From NCBI GenBank assembly GCA_964484255.1, contig CAZAEH010000014.1, positions 1-33,828 on the forward strand: a stretch of DNA of 33,828 bases. Reading direction: 5' to 3'. The notes under the pieces were generated by a model. That model searched no databases. It was not told the DNA's origin and was given only the letters and a program-made list of their open reading frames with translations. Both the position numbers and the translations under genes were made by a program. Within the stretch, counting starts at the first letter, position 1. Each line of letters begins with the position of its first letter. Shown in pieces: positions 31,050 to 33,828 of the stretch. The DNA is from UBA6215 sp964484255 (GTDB taxonomy: Bacteria; Omnitrophota; Gorgyraeia; Pluralincolimonadales; Pluralincolimonadaceae).

Positions 31050-33047
31050 TTATTCCTCAACCTTTAAGTTTTTAGTCATCTTAATATTCCATTTCCCGCC
31101 GGGGGCCAGTTTCAAACCCCAGTGGAACAGCAGCGCCACTTCCTGGTACGTCCTCTCGAGGCCCTGTTCCGAATCGGATACCGTCTCTATCGGAAAATAC
31201 CAGAACGATGCTTCCTTCGAAAATCCAAGGTCAACTTTGACCCCGTACCACTGGTCGTTGACGCATATGTTCTTTACCCCGTCCGCCTCGCCGACTCTGT
31301 TAAGGTGCGGGTCCTTCAGCGAATAGCTGAACTCCACGCCGAACCTGGCATCGAGTTCCCCGCTGCCGAGGTTCGTGACGGTATATTCAATGTCCACGGC
31401 AGCCTTGCCGGGCTTAATGCTCAAGGATTTCACGACCCTGACAGGCACAACACCGCCTGCCGCAGGGTAATAATTGCCCTCCCGCGACATCTCGACCGTG
31501 ACACATTCCTTAGACTTCCTTACAGCATGTTCATATGCCCCGTCAACGAAATCTCCCGCTTCGCCGTATTTCGACGCCGCGAAATCCTTTGCCGTCGTGC
31601 CGTCTTTCAGGAAATGGTCTATCAGCGAGACCCTCCTGTACCAGTCATAGCTCAGGTCGGCGACCAGCTCGGCGTCCGAGGCCCTCGACATATCGTGTAT
31701 CGAGTCTATCCCCTCGCCCTTCTTCGCTTCCTGCGCGGCCTTCGCCTTATCGAGAGCCTTCTGGTGGTACGGCTCCTTGCGCCGTGTCAATGTGTTCGTG
31801 ACGTTCAGCGCAAGCGGTTTGAAATCCAGCTCAAAGATCGTCCCGCCTTTACGCGGGGATATATCCAACTCGAGTTTCGAATTCGACATCAGGACTTCAT
31901 CGTATGAATCGCAATCGATATCCGTCTCTACCGCTTCGACCCAGTCCTGTGATTTATGCGCGAGCTTATCGAGTTCCTTGCGCGCCTTGATTATGTTCGA
32001 ATAGACCGCCGACCGCAGGTGGTTAAGGTAAAGCCCGCCGAACACACCGTGCCAATATGCGCAATTGCACTGGCCCTTATAAAGGTACTCCAGCGCCTTC
32101 TTGGACTTTGCCTGCGAAACAAGCCCGCTGACATACTGCATCTTCTTCTGCATACCGTTGGATTCCGGGTATTTCACGAGGAAGTTCTTGAAGTAACCCC
32201 CGCTCCATTCCATCATCTCGCGGTAGCTGGCGCATGTCAGGTATATCCTGCCGCTCGGCCCGTTCGCATCTATATATTCGGAGAATGTCGTCGTCCTGAG
32301 CCAGGACGATTCGTTCCCCAGCGACCCGAGGAAATTCTCAAGCCACTTTTCCTCATAGACCCATTTATGGGTACCAGGCCATACACCGAACTTCTCTCCG
32401 TCATCGGCAAAGACCTTAGAGGCCACACCCGCATCCTTCTGCCCCCTCATGTAATCAACCGTTTCATGGGGAAGCTTGAAGGGCATCAAATACCTGAGTT
32501 TCTCCGAACCCGGGAAGATAAAAAGTTTCTCCCCGTCATCCTCGGTCACGTAATATCCCGTAAGTTCATCGGGGTTGCGGCCGACGTACGTAAAATGCCA
32601 GTCATCGACTATCGCGAACTTCACCCCGGCCCTGGCCAACGGCTTTATAAGCGTCGGCTCCCAGACCCTTTCAGTCAACCATATCCCTGCAGCGGGTTTG
32701 CCGGTAAACGCCTTTAGCTTCTCGTTCATAAGCTTTATCTGGCCGAGGATATCCCTCTCCGGGATGAGCGAAAGTATCGGCTCGTAATAGCCCCCGCCCA
32801 GCATCTCGACCTGACCGCGGCCGACCATCTCCCTGAGCATCTTGATGAACTCAGGGTGCTTACCGGCTATCCAGTCCAAGAGGCATCCCGAATAATGCAG
32901 CGACGCCTTCAACTGCGGGTGCCTGTAAAGCAGATCCAAAAAAGGCAGGTACGACTTTTCGTACGCCTCGGCGAATACCCACTCGAAATTGCCTTCCGGC
33001 TGGTGCGAGTGTACCGCCATCAAAAGATCTATAGTGCCTCTCCCCAT
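31050..33047 (-). CDS. GH57 4-alpha-glucanotransferase / alpha-amylase-type enzyme
   Basis: This 665-residue protein has the size of Thermococcus 4-alpha-glucanotransferase (about 659). Conserved GH57 regions: MAVHSHQPEGNF (motif 1), GGGYYEPILSLIPERD (motif 2), GIWLTERVWEPTL with the nucleophile Glu126 (motif 3) and KVFADDGEKFGVWPG with the acid/base Asp215/216 (motif 4). A helical middle domain (to about 380) and a beta-sandwich C-terminal domain (DUF1925/1926-like, from about 385) complete it. There is no signal peptide, so it acts on glycogen or maltodextrin in the cytoplasm. Its ATG shares the A of the upstream TAA (TAATG), and the HPr gene follows within 1 nt. Confidence 0.92.
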   Translation of the reverse strand: MGRGTIDLLMAVHSHQPEGNFEWVFAEAYEKSYLPFLDLLYRHPQLKASLHYSGCLLDWIAGKHPEFIKMLREMVGRGQVEMLGGGYYEPILSLIPERDILGQIKLMNEKLKAFTGKPAAGIWLTERVWEPTLIKPLARAGVKFAIVDDWHFTYVGRNPDELTGYYVTEDDGEKLFIFPGSEKLRYLMPFKLPHETVDYMRGQKDAGVASKVFADDGEKFGVWPGTHKWVYEEKWLENFLGSLGNESSWLRTTTFSEYIDANGPSGRIYLTCASYREMMEWSGGYFKNFLVKYPESNGMQKKMQYVSGLVSQAKSKKALEYLYKGQCNCAYWHGVFGGLYLNHLRSAVYSNIIKARKELDKLAHKSQDWVEAVETDIDCDSYDEVLMSNSKLELDISPRKGGTIFELDFKPLALNVTNTLTRRKEPYHQKALDKAKAAQEAKKGEGIDSIHDMSRASDAELVADLSYDWYRRVSLIDHFLKDGTTAKDFAASKYGEAGDFVDGAYEHAVRKSKECVTVEMSREGNYYPAAGGVVPVRVVKSLSIKPGKAAVDIEYTVTNLGSGELDARFGVEFSYSLKDPHLNRVGEADGVKNICVNDQWYGVKVDLGFSKEASFWYFPIETVSDSEQGLERTYQEVALLFHWGLKLAPGGKWNIKMTKNLKVEE

Positions 33048-33828
33048 TAAACCCCTATACCCTTCACCTCATAGATGAGGTCCATTATCCTCTTTGAGAT
33101 CTTGTCCGCGTTATGCCTGACGTAACCGTCGACGGATGTCATGTCGCCCTCTACTACCCCTACGCCGAGCTCGCGTATCTTTTTTACGTCCGCCTCTACG
33201 GGATATGCCGACTCCGCCTTATACTTCTCCTGCAGGCGCTCGGGTATCTTCGCGGTATTGACAAGCACATAATCGACGAGCGCGTGGTGCGTATGCTTGA
33301 GCAGGACATCAAGGTGGTCGGAAGCCTTGAAACCGTCCGTCTCGCCGTGCTGTGTCATGACATTGCAAATATATACCTTTACCGCCCGGGACCTCAACAC
33401 CTCCTCGACAATTCCGTCAATAAGCAGGTTCGGGAGTATGCTCGTATAAAGGCTGCCCGGACCGAAAACTATTGCGTCGGCCTCGCGCAAGGCAAGCAGC
33501 GCCTCGGGTGTAGGCCTGGCGTCATCCGGCGTGAGGAATACGTTCTTTATCGGGCTGACCGAATTCTCAGCGGGTATCCTGCTCTCCCCCGAGGTCTGCG
33601 TCCCGTCCGCGCGCCTGGCAACGAGCGTCACTTTATCGAGCGTGCTCGGCACTACGCTTCCGCGTATCGCCAGGACCTTGCTCGATTCCTTTATCGCCTT
33701 GTCGAAATCCCCGGTGATCTTAGAAAGAGCCGTGATAAAAAGGTTGCCGAAACTGTGCCCCTTTAGCCCCTCGCCTTCGGTAAAGCGGTACTGGAAGAGC
33801 TCGCCCATCAGGCCCTCCGCATCGGCAA
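33047..33828 (-). CDS. yvcK: YvcK/CofD-like family protein (5' part cut by window edge)
   Basis: The frame stays open to the right edge. It reads ADAEGLMGELFQYRFTEGEG, so an internal ATG at 33808 is not the true start. Visible are the C-terminal 260 residues of the YvcK (gluconeogenesis factor) family: GLKGHSFGNLFITALSKITG, the sugar-nucleotide-binding PIKNVFLTPDD, then ADAIVFGPGSLYTSILPNLL and YICNVMTQHGETDGFKASDH. YvcK binds UDP-sugars and adjusts carbon flow and cell-wall synthesis in Gram-positive and other bacteria. The N-terminal GGGTG motif would lie outside the window. It is the first visible gene of the leftward carbon run and ends with TAATG joined to the GH57 gene. Confidence 0.9.
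   Translation of the reverse strand, partial: ADAEGLMGELFQYRFTEGEGLKGHSFGNLFITALSKITGDFDKAIKESSKVLAIRGSVVPSTLDKVTLVARRADGTQTSGESRIPAENSVSPIKNVFLTPDDARPTPEALLALREADAIVFGPGSLYTSILPNLLIDGIVEEVLRSRAVKVYICNVMTQHGETDGFKASDHLDVLLKHTHHALVDYVLVNTAKIPERLQEKYKAESAYPVEADVKKIRELGVGVVEGDMTSVDGYVRHNADKISKRIMDLIYEVKGIGV

Overview
This is a gene-dense chromosomal window, essentially without non-coding space. It comes from a Gram-negative bacterium with an anaerobic or microaerophilic lifestyle. The outer membrane is shown by an LptF/LptG permease pair and by a type V autotransporter barrel ending in Phe. The anaerobic side is shown by a ferredoxin / rubrerythrin-like ferritin / flavodiiron protein / rubredoxin / NADH:rubredoxin oxidoreductase-type gene set. 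Ile ATA and Arg AGG codons are used freely. The combination (GH57 glucanotransferase, bifunctional phosphoglucose/phosphomannose isomerase, methyltransferase-glycosyltransferase fusion, DUF4870) resembles Candidatus Omnitrophota genomes, but that is an inference without database support. No tRNA, rRNA, CRISPR array, insertion sequence or prophage was seen, and no gene-free stretch exceeds about 100 bases.

Layout. Bases 1-20852 are all on the minus strand, 20943-23819 on the plus strand, and 23829-33828 on the minus strand. At the left edge is the start of a ferritin-like (VIT1/CCC1-associated) gene. Upstream of it in transcription order is an autotransporter split by a one-base frameshift in a G5 run, behind a good promoter that carries a palindrome. 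Bases 3331-8666 hold a run of overlapping genes for cell-surface glycosylation: two multi-pass GT-C type proteins, a GT2, a zinc-ribbon/methyltransferase/GT2 fusion and a 94-residue anchored protein, ending in a GIY-YIG protein. Bases 8663-14702 hold housekeeping and unknown genes: an RNA m5C methyltransferase, RlmB, a holin-4_2-like membrane protein, a SpoIIE phosphatase, two unknown proteins, UppP and DUF4870.

Bases 14718-18862 form an apparent oxygen-defence operon with its own promoter, whose -35 box lies on the stop codon of the preceding gene. The order of transcription is FixX-like ferredoxin, rubrerythrin-like ferritin, FprA flavodiiron protein, rubredoxin (52 aa), NADH:rubredoxin oxidoreductase-like flavoprotein and ZIP metal transporter. 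Electrons would run from NADH through the flavoprotein and rubredoxin to FprA (O2 to water) and to the ferritin-like peroxidase. A GH144-type secreted glucanase paired with an orphan HAMP sensor lies upstream. A divergent promoter pair with abutting -35 boxes separates that pair from comF-lptF-lptG, and comF appears to be leaderless.

The right part (23829-33828) is one long directon of sugar and one-carbon metabolism: YvcK-like regulator (cut by the window edge), GH57 4-alpha-glucanotransferase, HPr, PTS enzyme I, phosphoglucose/phosphomannose isomerase, sugar nucleotidyltransferase, MetK, AhcY and class II fructose-bisphosphate aldolase. No PTS sugar permease is present, so the HPr/EI pair is probably regulatory or serves distant permeases.
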